From Blasia pusilla (taxonomy: Eukaryota > Marchantiophyta > Marchantiopsida > Blasiales): 64,000 nucleotides of DNA. The translations under genes and the position numbers were made by a program. The stretch covers positions 11,966,001 to 12,030,000 of the forward strand of contig CM114275.1 of NCBI GenBank assembly GCA_050084515.1. Direction: 5' to 3'. Positions within the stretch are counted from its first letter, which is position 1. Each line of letters opens with the position of its first letter. Under the pieces are notes generated by a model. It did not search any database and was not told the DNA's origin. It saw only the letters and a list, made by a program, of their open reading frames with translations. This document shows, piece after piece, positions 1 through 10,008 of the stretch.

Positions 1-337
1 TTCCCCAAAAAATTCCTAGTAACCTTGAAAGCCCTTAGCTCTCAACCTAATCTCAACAATGAAATTTGGAGCCTAATCCACAAAATCTCTCAAAGGAAAG
101 GAGGAAAACATGAAAATCAAAATAATATGGGTTATTTAGCTCATAATCCCTTTCTTATAAGCATTTTGGGGCCCATTTGTGGGCACTTTGCTGATGGGTT
201 TCTTTTCCAAAAGTAGGTTTGGGAAGGAAGAAGAGGGTGGAGGCATGTTCGAATTCAGCCTCCACCACTCTTGAACTGCCACGTGTAGCACTGGATTTGG
301 GGGAGGCAGGTTTGGCTTGTAGATCAAGGTGGTGTCG

Positions 338-1195
338 TACAAATACACATCGCTGCTAACATATATCGATTTTCATGCACACAGATGTCTAAGATCCATC
401 TAGCTATGAATCCTAACATCTCTACACATGAATAACTAGAAAACCCCAATATAAAGTTGAATACGCATTGTAAGCTCTGATGAAATCTGCAATCAACCGT
501 GCTTAATCCAAATAGCCATACTCATGATTCAGATACGCACTGGTGTAACAGCAAGAGAAAGTATACACAAGGATTCCCAAAATATGTGATCTCCTTATTG
601 ATCACTCCTAGCCCATTCTTCAAGAGAGAATCTAGGCTTAATACATGCAAGCCGCGTTGTATCACGGATCCCAACAAGGGTCTGCAATCCTAAGGAGATG
701 AGCTCTAAATGAGCCTCATCCGAGGTATATCCCCCTGGGCACCTCCATGGGTGACATGTACACACAGGTCACCTCCCTCTTAGTAGGTCACTACCAACAT
801 GTAGTACACCCATACTAGCTCCCTAACAACTACACATGTCTCCCCTCATGAGACCAACTTCCAACAACCCACGACCCTATAGCTCCAAGTGGAACCATAC
901 ATGGCTAGGAAGGTCAACCTCTCTAAGGTTGTCACTCCTCATAAAGGAAAGGATGACCTATACTCATAGGTCACCTCCTAAGAGCAAGTCACATATGACC
1001 TTTCAAAATAGGGAAGTACAAGACCCCTCTTAGCCCTCGATACTATCTTGCCCTACGCCTCATCTACCATGACAATTGTCATGCGAATACACATCACTGC
1101 TAACATACCTTGGTTATCATGCACACACATGTCTAAGATCCATCTAGTTATGAATCCTAACATCTCTACACATGAACGACTGAACAACCTCAATC
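338..1195 (-). repeat. Direct repeat pair, possible LTR ends of the methyltransferase gypsy element
   Basis: A stretch of about 105 bp at 338-445 recurs at 1085-1192 with few changes; both contain ATCCATCTAG and CATCTCTACACATGAA. On the minus strand the copy at 1085-1192 begins just after a purine tract (AGGGGGGCG, about 1195-1205), which resembles the polypurine tract that precedes a 3' LTR. The repeat lies downstream of the integrase-PHD end of the gypsy element. One reading is two LTR starts about 745 bp apart. No matching 5' LTR was found beyond 6950, so the LTR assignment is inference. The rest of 1-1370 shows no recognisable gene. Confidence 0.4.
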
Positions 1196-1370
1196 GCCCC
1201 CCTAGCTGGTGGTTAGGTCCCTCTAACTCCAGATAGCCTACAAAACAAGTCTAAATGCTATGCATCTTTTGGGTGCTAAGATTAGGAGGTCAGGTGCTAT
1301 GTTGCCCCATCATTAGTCACCTTCTTGCAATCCATAACATCAAGAGTCATCTTATGTCTACCTATCATAC

Positions 1371-1607
1371 CTATGTACATCTAGAACAAAGCCAACATCC
1401 TTGAGGAACCAAGTGAAGAGGCGGCGTCAAACACGACATATGCCATCCTTGAGAACACCCATCATAAACTAGCATCGTGGCTACGCCTTTGGCAGACCCA
1501 CACAACATGCATCTCAAGCATGCAGGAACAATTGCCAAGCTCGAATCAATCCTCCCATCTACGTTCGGAAGATGACATGACGCATAGTTACGCACATGAT
1601 CTTTCAA
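1371..1607 (-). pseudogene. PHD finger at the C-terminal end of the gypsy pol
   Basis: The translated segment has the spacing of a PHD zinc finger: CMLC near the start, a YDGC segment, then GWHMSCLTPPL and a final CWLCSRC. Cysteine and histidine ligands of the Cys4-His-Cys3 pattern and the conserved Trp before the last CxxC are all present. PHD fingers bind histone tails, often H3K4. In chromoviruses a chromodomain occupies the same position after the integrase and directs insertion to marked chromatin, so a targeting role here is inference by analogy. A frame change separates it from the integrase C-terminal segment at 1659-1973, so in this copy it is not continuous with pol. Confidence 0.75.
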
Positions 1608-1658
1608 AAAGGTACCATCACGCCCCTCTAAAACAAGGACTCCTAAAGGTAAAATATC

Positions 1659-2640
1659 TCACTCTCGTAGAATAGTGCATTTCGCGGGCATGTCCAATGT
1701 CATTGGCGTTGTTTGCTGTAGGTAGACATAATCGCAAGGATAAAATCTCCGAATTCCATGTCGATAGCCTCCTCCACGCGTAGTCGTAAACCTCAGCGTA
1801 TCGCGATGTTGAGCAATAGCCAAGTTCTCAAACACCATAGGCATGACTCTCCGAAAGAGCTCAGCTTGTTGAGAACACGCTCGCACCCATACGTGTGGAT
1901 CTTTGAGATCAAGTACCTCAACCACATCTCGTCGAATAGACGACGATAACTCTAGCTCTCTCCCATAGAGCAAGAAATACGATCAAAATCATGCCAAGGA
2001 TGCCTGCCGACTGAAGCAGTAACCCTTCGCCAACCATGGGAGCTGTAGGTCCAAATCTCCCAAGTGTCCTCTCTGCAGTCCATACTTGCGCAATCCTCTC
2101 TTCACCGTCTGTACAAATCTCTCTACCAAACCATCTATCTCTAGATGATCTTGAGAAGTCGTACAATGATCTATCAATGTCTAATCACACAAGGCCTGAA
2201 AGTCATCCCTAAACTCAGTATCCTACGCTGTCAACACCTCTATTGGTGTGCCAAAATGACTAAGCACTCTATCAAGAAATGCATAAGCCGGTCCCTCACT
2301 CGACCTATCCAGAAATGCTACCAACTCAATCCACTTGGAGAAGTGCTCCACCATGACCAATACATACTGACTATGGCGTTCCGTCAAGGGTAAAGGCCCT
2401 GCAAAGTCTAAACTCCAGCGATATCCTAATCCCATGATCGGTAAAGGATGCAAGTGTGGTGTCGGAGCATTGAATGATGCCCGCACCCTATCACATACAA
2501 TGCATTTGGCTACAAACTGCTAAATATCAGTATGCATACCATGCCACCAATACCGAATCTAAATCAAGCTATATGTACGCTGGACTCTGAAATGGCCTAA
2601 CTCCTCATGAGCATGTCTCACATTTTGTGCTCAATGCGAA
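1659..2640 (-). pseudogene. Ty3/gypsy integrase, degenerate
   Basis: Three pieces in order. Near 2490-2640 lies the zinc-binding part (YWWHGMH, later CIVC). The catalytic core at 2223-2486 has WSLDFAGPLPL with the first catalytic Asp and ends at VLTA, where the second Asp would follow. The segment at 1989-2177 has HCTTSQDHLEIDGLVERF, containing the catalytic Glu region, followed by VKRGLRKYG. The segment at 1659-1973 starts with LLYGREL-type sequence and continues as the integrase C-terminal domain. Internal stops and frame changes separate the pieces. Integrase joins the cDNA to host DNA; this copy cannot be functional. Confidence 0.8.
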
Positions 2641-2893
2641 GGATGCGGCACCATCTACACTCGACCATCCTCCCAAACTTGAAGCATATGCGTCCCCTCC
2701 CACCTGAACCTCCTGGCTCGCTGTAGGACTCAATCCCGCTTTCTAGCACCTACCGTGCTCGCTAAGACACCAGTGCGCAAGTACTCCAAGACCATCTCAT
2801 CATTGTGGATGTCTCCAGTTCCTGTTGACTCTCACTAGCATCTGGATGTGAGGACTCACCATCCAACCTCCCTCCTAGAGTGGATGCCTTTTG

Positions 2894-4254
2894 CTAACCT
2901 GACATAGCCAACAGATACAAATAGGCAGATGCGTGCCAATCCCGCACCATCTCCTCATCACTCTCACCATGCCACTGCACTCCAGTCGCATCGTTGTGCC
3001 TCGTGCATGGGTTATGGCTCAACCCATCCGCATACTGGTTCAGATATTGTGGGCGACGAAAAACCTGAAAATCATACTCCAGCAACAAGAGTGACCATCT
3101 ACCAAGCTTCCCTGTAAGCTTGTCAGACTCTATCAACCATCTGAGTGGCTGATGATCAGTGATGAGCGTGAGAGGGTTCCCAAACAAATAACATTTGAAA
3201 TGGGCCACTGCCCACACTGTAGCTAAGTACTTCCCCTCATAGGAATTGTATTTTGCCTCTACAACGTTGTTCGAGCGGCTCACATACGCCATGTCACATC
3301 TTTTACGATAGATCCGTGAGATCTAGTAGAGCGCCTTTGTGAATAGTGGAGGACACGCTCAGTAGGTCAAGGACAATCTGTTGAGGCCCTGGGAAACCTG
3401 AGAGAGCAGGTTTCGGCTCATTTGGAGACGCATTGAGAAATTTACTATTTTAGGTAAGTACCATTTTGAGTATATGATCGACTTTATATTTTTGGTAAGT
3501 GGCCTTTGACCTTCTACATGAAGTCAAGAGCCAAGGAGGTGACTTGGGAGCATAGGTTACCATGGAGAGAGCTTGGGAGAGGGGAGGGGTATACCTCAAG
3601 GAGAGAGAGCTTGAGAGCTCATTCTCTCTTTGTTGAACCTCTTGGCATGAGGCGGCGAAGCTATGGTCTTGCTTGCCTTGTATGTGTAACCCAAGCCTCT
3701 CATTAGGAGAGTGGGTTTGGTTTGACATTGAGAAAGACATGTGAGAGTGCACACATGTGAGAACTATGGTGTTGTCAGAGAGATTGGATCTTATTTTATT
3801 GGAGATCTGTTGGTACTTCTTGTCTCATTGTTTGGATGCTATGAGTTAGCATGGGATTGTGTGTGTTTGTGTGTATGTTTGGTGATAGCGATGTATATTG
3901 TGTAGCGATGTGTATGTGCACGACAACCATTAAAAACTCCTTCCCCTCATCGTCTCTCTAAGTGAGCACGGCTCCTAACCCCAACATACTCCAATCCGTA
4001 TGTAACTGGAATGGACGACCACGCATAGGTCTCCTCAAAATGGGTGAGGACGTCAACATGTCCTTGAGCTCCTTAACTGCTCGCTCCTGATCATCTCCCC
4101 AAAACCACTCCTGATCCAACCTAGTTAGCAAAGTCAGTGCCTTCGCAATCGCACTAAAGCCCTTCACATACCATCGGTAGTAGCTCGCCAATCCCATGAA
4201 AACTCGAACTCGACTCACATATGTAGGGCTAGGAGTGCGCGCTATGGCCTCCAC
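2894..4254 (-). pseudogene. Ty3/gypsy RNase H, interrupted by an LTR-like insertion
   Basis: The segment at 3958-4254 covers the RT connection and start of RNase H (FMGLASYYRWYVKGFS, then LHTDWSMLGLGAVLT). The rest resumes at 3292-2894 (AYVSRSNNVVEAKYNSYEGK, then LITDHQPLRWL and QYADGLS). Reading across the insertion, the frame rejoins at a Gly-Lys-Glu-Phe ... Met-Ala-Tyr context typical of this family, so the break is an insertion and not a deletion. RNase H removes the RNA strand during reverse transcription. Confidence 0.8.
3292..3925 (+). mobile_element. Solo-LTR-like insertion within RNase H
   Basis: About 634 bp interrupts the RNase H frame. The ends are TGTCACATC and GCACGACA (TGTC...GACA termini), and CCAT occurs at both edges (3289-3292 and 3927-3930) as a possible short target duplication. 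Internal sequence, including the GTCAAGAGCCAAGGAGGTGA stretch near 3525 and the TTATTGGAGATCTGTTGGTA stretch near 3795, is shared in reverse orientation with 43.1-43.7 kb and 51.1-51.5 kb. The 43 kb copy adjoins a gypsy gag, so this is most likely the LTR of that gypsy family. No coding content. Confidence 0.65.
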
Positions 4255-4263
4255 CTTTGTCTG

Positions 4264-5098
4264 CTAAACTCCAATACCCCTAGGATAAATGGTGTGTCCA
4301 AGGTATTGGATCTGGTCATGGAAGAACCTGCACTTGTCTGGATGTAACTTCAGCCCATGTAGCTGCAATCGTCGAAACACCTCCTCCAGATGTCTCTCAT
4401 GCTCCTCAACCGTGGCACTGAAGATGATAATGTCATTGATGTAACATCTCGCATAATCCAAACCAGCTGAAATCCTATCCATAACTTGCTGAAAACCCGC
4501 AGGGGCGTTCTTCAACCTAAATGATAAGAACCGCCAATAGCACAAACAATCCTTCCCGAAAGGATCTATCCCCCAAAATTGTGTCTTCTCCCTGTCCTCC
4601 ACTCGAATGGGCAACTGATGATAGCTAGCATGGAGATCCAAACAATTGAAGATCCTTGCATGCCCCACCGCATCAAAGATCTCCTCGGGAGTAGGCATAG
4701 CATAGCAATTGGCCTTCGTATGTCGATTGATAGGACGGTAATCCCCACACATCCGCCTATTGGTCCACTGGACATGCATGTCCTTCTTCGCCGGCATAAC
4801 TGTGGGAGATGCATATTCTCCAAGCGATCTCTCCACCAGTCCAACATCAGCCAAGTCTCGACTCCTACTCTGAATCAAGGCTCGCTCCATGTCAGAATAC
4901 CTGTAGGATCGTCAGAAGATAGGAGTATCACTATCCAACTCAATCTGAATACCTGGACCCTTCAACGTACCCAAGTCGTGCATACTATATGCAAAGCAAT
5001 CCTTGAATTTCCACAAGAATTGCAACACTTGTCTCCTCTCCGCTTCTATCAACCTAGGACCAATCACCGGCTCCCAAGTCTCTCTCGTGACCTCTAGA
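4264..5098 (-). pseudogene. Ty3/gypsy reverse transcriptase, degenerate
   Basis: The domain starts upstream of the first Met, with the typical lead-in WKFKDCFAYSMHDL, a stop after DSDTPIF, then RSYRYSDMERALI. Within 4264-4890 are MCGDYRPINRHT, FNCLDLHASYHQLPI, FRLKNAPAGFQQVMD and the active-site box, which reads YIND (4432-4443) where the family has YIDD or YVDD. The Asp-to-Asn change and the in-frame stop are both single transitions. It ends with LHPDKCRFFHDQIQYLGH. The frame continues unbroken in phase from the upstream methyltransferase and linker. Confidence 0.9.
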
Positions 5099-5118
5099 GA
5101 AGAGGAGGGTGGTGGTTG

Positions 5119-5352
5119 CTAACTAGCAACCTCTGGAGCAACAACATACGCTCCCAACTCAAACACCAACTCTCTAGGCACTCCACTATGTCCTGCATCA
5201 GCGAAATGAACTCCCATCTCTCTATGCTCTCGTGAGATGTCCCATGAAGGCCATGGATGCCTCTCCATCACCACGCCCCTAGCCAATATCTCACCCATCT
5301 CGGTAGACGTTGTGCTGCAAAGTGGACGTAATGTCCTAGATGCCTCTCGCAT
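5119..5352 (-). pseudogene. Linker between methyltransferase and reverse transcriptase
   Basis: About 78 codons lie between the TAA at the end of the methyltransferase segment and a TAG before the RT lead-in, all in one frame with both neighbours. No protease motif (D-S/T-G) and no zinc knuckle is visible. The sequence is not recognised. It could be a remnant of the normal protease region or a spacer made when the methyltransferase was acquired. Confidence 0.5.
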
Positions 5353-6330
5353 TTATCTCTGCTCAGCCAAACCAAGAGTGAACACCCAAGAAAGATAGTT
5401 CAAGTCTATAGCTTGACCCAATACCTGTCTGCGGGATGCCTCTACCATCATAGGCACCGCCGTCATACCTGTAGAGAATCCCATAGCTTGCTCTCGCTCG
5501 TCGGTGTTGGGCTCCAGCAGTGTTCTTGCCTGCTCATCCCATATCATGCCTGGTCCTCCCTCGCGAAAAGCGTGAGATGCTCGAAAACTCACCAACGTAG
5601 GCAATGTTGCCCTTTGCTGGCCCACCCGATTGGCCACTGCCAACGGTGGTACATCATCACGAGTAACAACATGAGATCGCCGCCATGGATCCAAGATTGC
5701 ATCCACTATAAGTAGTGATGGTCTCTGAACTCCATCATAAGCTTTTCTCAGTAACTCAGATGGTAAAAGGTTCATCCACCATAATTGTGGACGGTGTGCA
5801 CGCGATCTAACACTCGCCACATTCAACATCACCGTCGGTCCGATCCACAACCGCATCAGATGTACACTCAGCATCACTCGGGCTCGAGTGTTGCCTAACA
5901 ATGGGACGTTCTCCAAAATATAAGCCTGAGAACATCGTTGAGTACTCTGCAAGTGTCGAAGAACTCGCAACATCTCCCAAAACATGGCCGACCTCGGGTC
6001 CTTCAAACCAAGTCCTCGACCCGCCAAAGAATGACCCTGACATGGCCACCCTGTCACCACCAAGTATATCGGACCAACCCTATATGGCGCCCCCAACAAC
6101 AAAATGTTGGCCGGAAATACATGCTGATATCCCCTGACTGCAGACACTGGCAATAAATGAGGATACTGTTGGACTAGTCTCGTCACATGAGTAATGAGAC
6201 TCTACGTGCAGTCTCATCTCTCTCAACATACAAGTACTGTTGTACTCATACTCGGGCCTGCAACACTGCAGCCAACGATGTACTAATCCTTCCAAAGAGA
6301 TCTAGTATACGTACACCCTCCTCGGGATAC
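5353..6330 (-). pseudogene. C5-cytosine DNA methyltransferase domain (Dnmt3-like motif order) within the retrotransposon
   Basis: Motif I (LDLFGR, 6288-6305) is followed by a motif II-like YLYVERDETARR. A frame change and stops near 6180-6240 precede the open segment 5353-6186 (277 codons, first codon GTG, so not a real start). That segment has motif IV GWPCQGHS (residues 46-53, catalytic Cys at 49, 6040-6042), motif VI LENV (91-94), a motif VIII-like SVRSRAHRPQLWW (near 126-137), a motif IX-like EREQAMGF (230-237) and motif X QVLGQAIDLNYLSW (254-267). The order I-IV-VI-VIII-X is canonical, not the rearranged order of plant DRM enzymes. AHRPQLWW resembles the Dnmt3-type AHRARYFW region. The enzyme class methylates cytosine at carbon 5 using S-adenosylmethionine. 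It shares a frame with the downstream RT. Confidence 0.85.
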
Positions 6331-6908
6331 TGCCACACAATCGGTGTGGTGTCCAAGGGTGCCAACATCTCTACTCCTAGAGCACATGGTAATTAATTCT
6401 GTCCCATCTTGCTCTAGAGCATAGGCTCGACTCCACGCCTGCATCACGAGCTTGTCTGCTCTCCTCTGTAAATCGATGCTCGTCCCCCATAAAGCTGAAG
6501 AAGTGTCACCAATAGATGTAGGCAGGCTCGTCATTGCATGCCACTCCTCAGGACTATCATCTACAAGAATATCCTCTGCATTGGCGTTCCCCTCCAGTAA
6601 ATCTCCAGGCCAACATAATGTGCCACAATAAGCAGCAACTGCTATGATCGACCCTCGGAGTGAACCATCAAATCTCCTTGCATATTGCGCGGGTAGTGAT
6701 TGGCTCATCCCTCACCTGACTGCCAAACTGCTCGATAGGAATATGTCTCCTCCCAAAATTCAAGTGTGAAACCTAGAGGATACAATACGATAGCCCGTGC
6801 CAAAAAATCATAAGACTCGGCCAATGTCACAACTGCTCGCGTCCGTACCATCGCACTATCAATAGGATGATCGTCCCGGATCCTCAGTGCAATCTCATCG
6901 CGAGTCAT
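6283..6908 (-). pseudogene. N-terminal region of the retrotransposon polyprotein, unrecognised
   Basis: Two overlapping open segments (6705-6908 and 6283-6708) lead into the methyltransferase. After a frame change near 6385 the frame carrying motif I reads VEMLAPLDTTPIVWQYPEEG just before LDLFG. The composition looks coding (amphipathic, few stops). No gag, PWWP, BAH or ADD domain can be assigned confidently. It could be a diverged gag or the regulatory N-terminus of the captured methyltransferase. The ATG at 6908 lies inside a long perfect hairpin (6904-6947). Confidence 0.45.
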
Positions 6909-6947
6909 GAACTATGTCGGGGATGTGCCCCCGACATAGTTCATGAC
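6904..6947. promoter_or_regulatory. Perfect 19-bp inverted repeat with 6-base loop at the 5' end of the polyprotein
   Basis: Left arm 6904-6922 (GTCATGAACTATGTCGGGG) pairs exactly with 6929-6947 around the loop ATGTGC. On the minus strand this hairpin overlaps the first ATG of the retrotransposon reading frame (6906-6908). Perfect arms in an otherwise decayed element suggest a recent origin or a conversion event. It could be an RNA hairpin that controls translation or packaging, or a recombination footprint; the role is unknown. Confidence 0.6.
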
Positions 6948-6949
6948 TT

Positions 6950-7530
6950 GCCCATGTTGGGAAGTGAGGAACTAGGAAGGTTGAGCTTGATGAAATGTCG
7001 AGTTGAGAACTCGGTAGGCTCGAAGGTTGATTGACCCAGACAAAACTAAAGATGAGTGTGTTTGGATGCAAATCTAGTGAGAGCGTGTCTTACTGAACAT
7101 ATGCTTCCACAACACTAGATATTTATATTCAAGAGGAGTATGCGCACGACACTAACTTACAATGACCAAATCAACGGTCCCACTAATCCAAGTCTTGCGC
7201 TCCCAACAAGGAAATGTCCCTCGGTAAGAAACTGGGGGCTATGCGCGGGGTTCTAAGTGCGGGTTGGATGCGGGGCCAACGCGTTTGATGTGACAAATGG
7301 GGACAGCCTATCGCAGGCCCAACTTGTCCGCTATGCCAACTAGAAATTGGGTGTAAAAAATAGGCCGAACAAGGGTGGAATGCTCATGTGGCATGGGCCC
7401 ACTCCCAAGCCCACTCCTAAGCGGGCTTGGGAGGGGGCCGTTAGTGTGCCGGCCCATGTAGCTCGCTATTGGGCCCCACAAACGTATCCGCCCTTGGGAT
7501 GAATATAAGTCTGCATACACGGACATGGAC
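6950..7530. other. Gene-free stretch upstream of the methyltransferase gypsy element
   Basis: No coding segment, primer-binding site or LTR matching the 3' side was recognised. The 7200-7500 part is GC-rich. It may hold a diverged 5' LTR or leader, but nothing seen proves this. Confidence 0.3.
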
Positions 7531-7535
7531 TTTGT

Positions 7536-8720
7536 TTGCGTGCAACCTTGGCCACGTATGATGGAAACTGTATTTTTGAGTTGCCTCCACTTTCTAGTCT
7601 TGCTAAGAAGAAAAATGGAGGACGCTTGAAGGATATGGATAGGAAATCCGACTATAATCGTCGATGTAGACTGCTTCAGACCAATGCTTCAATCCCATCT
7701 AGTCCATGGATTATGTCTTGCCGCCAATGCATTGGTGCCTTAGAGTGTAGAAGTCATGGTTGACTGTTCCTAGAGTGGAACGGGGAAGTGAATACCTCAC
7801 AATTCCCCCCAAAAAATGCAGAAACTCCTTATGCAGTTGGTGCAAGCATACCGCCGAATGGCCATTAATGTCCTCATTGTCAAGTCTCCCCTTTCTGCAT
7901 TGGAGCGTGTCTCACTTGTATTTTCTCATAGTGCACAACTAAAGTTCTACGTCCGATTACACCAGGCTATGTTTTCATGTAGGATCTCATACTTATCGTG
8001 TCAACGCTGCCATATTGAGACACATCAAAGAGGATGTGGCCAAGAAAGTGGTGGAGGTATATAAAAACTCTCCGGAATCTAAGCCCAAAGTGATCAAAAT
8101 GACGACAACATATAAATCTGTTGCTTGGAATACTTGGCCTTGATCTTATTGACAAAATGAGGGAAGGAGAAGATCTATTTAGCTTTGATATTTGCTACAG
8201 GCCTAGGGTTTTGAATGGATGGTTGACCATAGGTGCACACGATTATGACTATGTGAAGAAGGGACTCAAAATCGTATTTGTTTGTGAGGTAAAAGAAGAA
8301 GATGTTGGCAGCTTGAAGATATGTTGGTTACTCCTATTGGAGGTGATGAGGGAAAAAAAATACCACACCCTAAAATTTATGGGTTCATGGCAAAAAATGC
8401 ACAACCAAGATGGATTGCTATCAAGGAGGTGTTGTGGGGAAAAAAGATTTCTTGGGTATAATAACTGCACGGTGAAGTTCAACGGGAAAAGAGAGAGGTC
8501 CAATGTTTTCCATTGGCAACAGTCCGTGACTCTGTACATGAAATCTTGCATCAAGAAAATTAGAGAACGGAGCACGTTGCTCTCCTAAAATGATGCAAGG
8601 ACAACAAAACCTTGAAACAAGCCATGGAGTGCCAATAAGAACTTTATGAGGGGAAATATAAAGAATTGTGTTCTGGTTGAGTTGGTGGATTATTCATTTG
8701 CTACTATGGGGAAAATTTAT
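7536..8720 (+). pseudogene. MULE-like transposase fragment (copy 1 of the family at 51.9-55.6 kb)
   Basis: The start (GNCIFELPPLSSLAKKKNGG, then LKDMDRKSDYNRRCRLLQ) matches the minus-strand copy at 55.1-55.0 kb (GNCIFGLPPLAGLAQKKDGE, then LKGMDIKSNCYRWCRLQ). Further on, around 8360-8440, another frame reads HPKIYGFMAKNAQ followed by RWIAIKEVLWG; the copy near 54.0 kb has PKIYGFMADNAQLGWIAI. It ends with SNVFHWQQSVTLYMKSCIKK near 8500-8560. The GFM-x-NAQ and FHW segments resemble MULE-type transposase cores from other plant genomes, as far as I recall. Frameshifts and stops are frequent. No SWIM zinc finger or palindrome array accompanies this copy. Confidence 0.55.
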
Positions 8721-10008
8721 GCGGCAGGCGAGTAAAATATTTTATCCTTTCCAACTCACATGATCACAACACTCTAATTGAATTACCATGCCCATCCACA
8801 GAAACAGTGGTGCTTCATGCTTCAACGATTCAAAATATAGTCAAATCCTTGCAAGACAAGGGACAATCTATCCATAGCACGAATCATGACCCCTACAACC
8901 ATGATTTTAAAAAGTAGGGTTTGCAAAGGTGTAGCATTGTGCTCTACATCCAAGACTTTTTTCCTAAATAGAGAACAAGATTGCCTTGGCAAAAATAAAT
9001 AAACCATGGCTAAGTAATGAATCTATCTATCACTACCTGTTAAAATATTAAATTAGTCCTTAAATTCCTAGTGGGCTTCCCCTCTTTTCTCCTACCCTGG
9101 AAAATGTTACTGAAGGTGGAGATGTGGTCTACGTATCCTCGGGCTTGCCAGAAGTCGACCTGGCCTTCCTTGATGATAGAATTCTCCTCCAGGTACATAG
9201 AGATCCTATTGTTGAGTATATGGCAGAGGAGCTTCATGACTACACTTAGCAATGTAATACCCCTATAGTTTCCAACTCGCTCACACCTCTTGAAGAGGTC
9301 CACATATGATAACTCCCACCCACCATCTTTGTGGAATGACTTCTACCCTCTAGACCAGGTTGAAGAGACTCACTAGAGAACAAGCCATTGCAACATCACC
9401 ATACTTCAGTAGCTCATTCACAAGCTCATCACCACTACTTGCTTTGTGGTTCACAAGTTCTTTGATTGATGCTCCCACCTCAACCAAGGAGAACCAATTG
9501 TTATATGGGTTGCTTAGCTCAACCTCATCATCTACCTTCTCCCGTTATATCTTAACAAAATCCTCCACCACCGTCTCAAAGTTGTACTCTTCAAAGGATG
9601 TCCGAGGGGGCTTCTTGCCTAATTCCTTGTAATGGTCTTCCAACACATGTCAGATCTGTTAAGCAATGGTCACAATTCCATCATCTTTTCTCTTCAAGGC
9701 CTTTACGTTGTTTTGGTCCCTAGCCTTGCTCAATTTCTACACTTCCATCCATAACTTTTTCTGATTCTCAGTGAAATTCTCATTGATGGATGAGTGGGTT
9801 GCTTGGTTCAATTTCTTTTTGTGCAGGCGCAAGAGAAGACGGGTTTTTTTTGCGCAGGGCCACATATTATGCCCACAAGGATGCATCATCCTTGGCCTTA
9901 GCACATGATACATATGTTTCCCTTCAATTGGCAATGGTTACCTTGAGTTCTAAGGACCACTATTTGACGGTTTTGCCATAGATTGTCAATTTTTTGCTAA
10001 CAACAATC

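Larger units (their letters stand above)
1371..6908 (-). mobile_element. Ty3/gypsy retrotransposon carrying a DNA methyltransferase domain and a PHD finger (degenerate)
   Basis: Read on the minus strand, the domain order is: unidentified N-terminal region (6908-6340), C5-cytosine methyltransferase (about 6330-5353), linker (5352-5119), reverse transcriptase (5098-4264), RNase H (4254-2894, split by an insertion), integrase zinc region and core (about 2640-1989), integrase C-terminal part (1973-1659) and PHD finger (about 1530-1371). RT before integrase is the Ty3/gypsy order. From the methyltransferase through the RT the reading frame is unchanged and is broken only by isolated stop codons, so these were one polyprotein. 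No gag zinc knuckle and no DTG-type protease was recognised; the methyltransferase sits where they would normally be. The copy has many stops and frameshifts and is inactive. Confidence 0.85.

Noticed and set aside
4579-5097. 172-codon plus-strand open frame
   Set aside because: Antisense to the well-supported reverse transcriptase, with no motif of its own.
5353-6186. Methyltransferase segment as an independent host gene
   Set aside because: It starts at GTG after a frame break, lacks motif I in the same frame, has no introns, and its frame continues into the reverse transcriptase.
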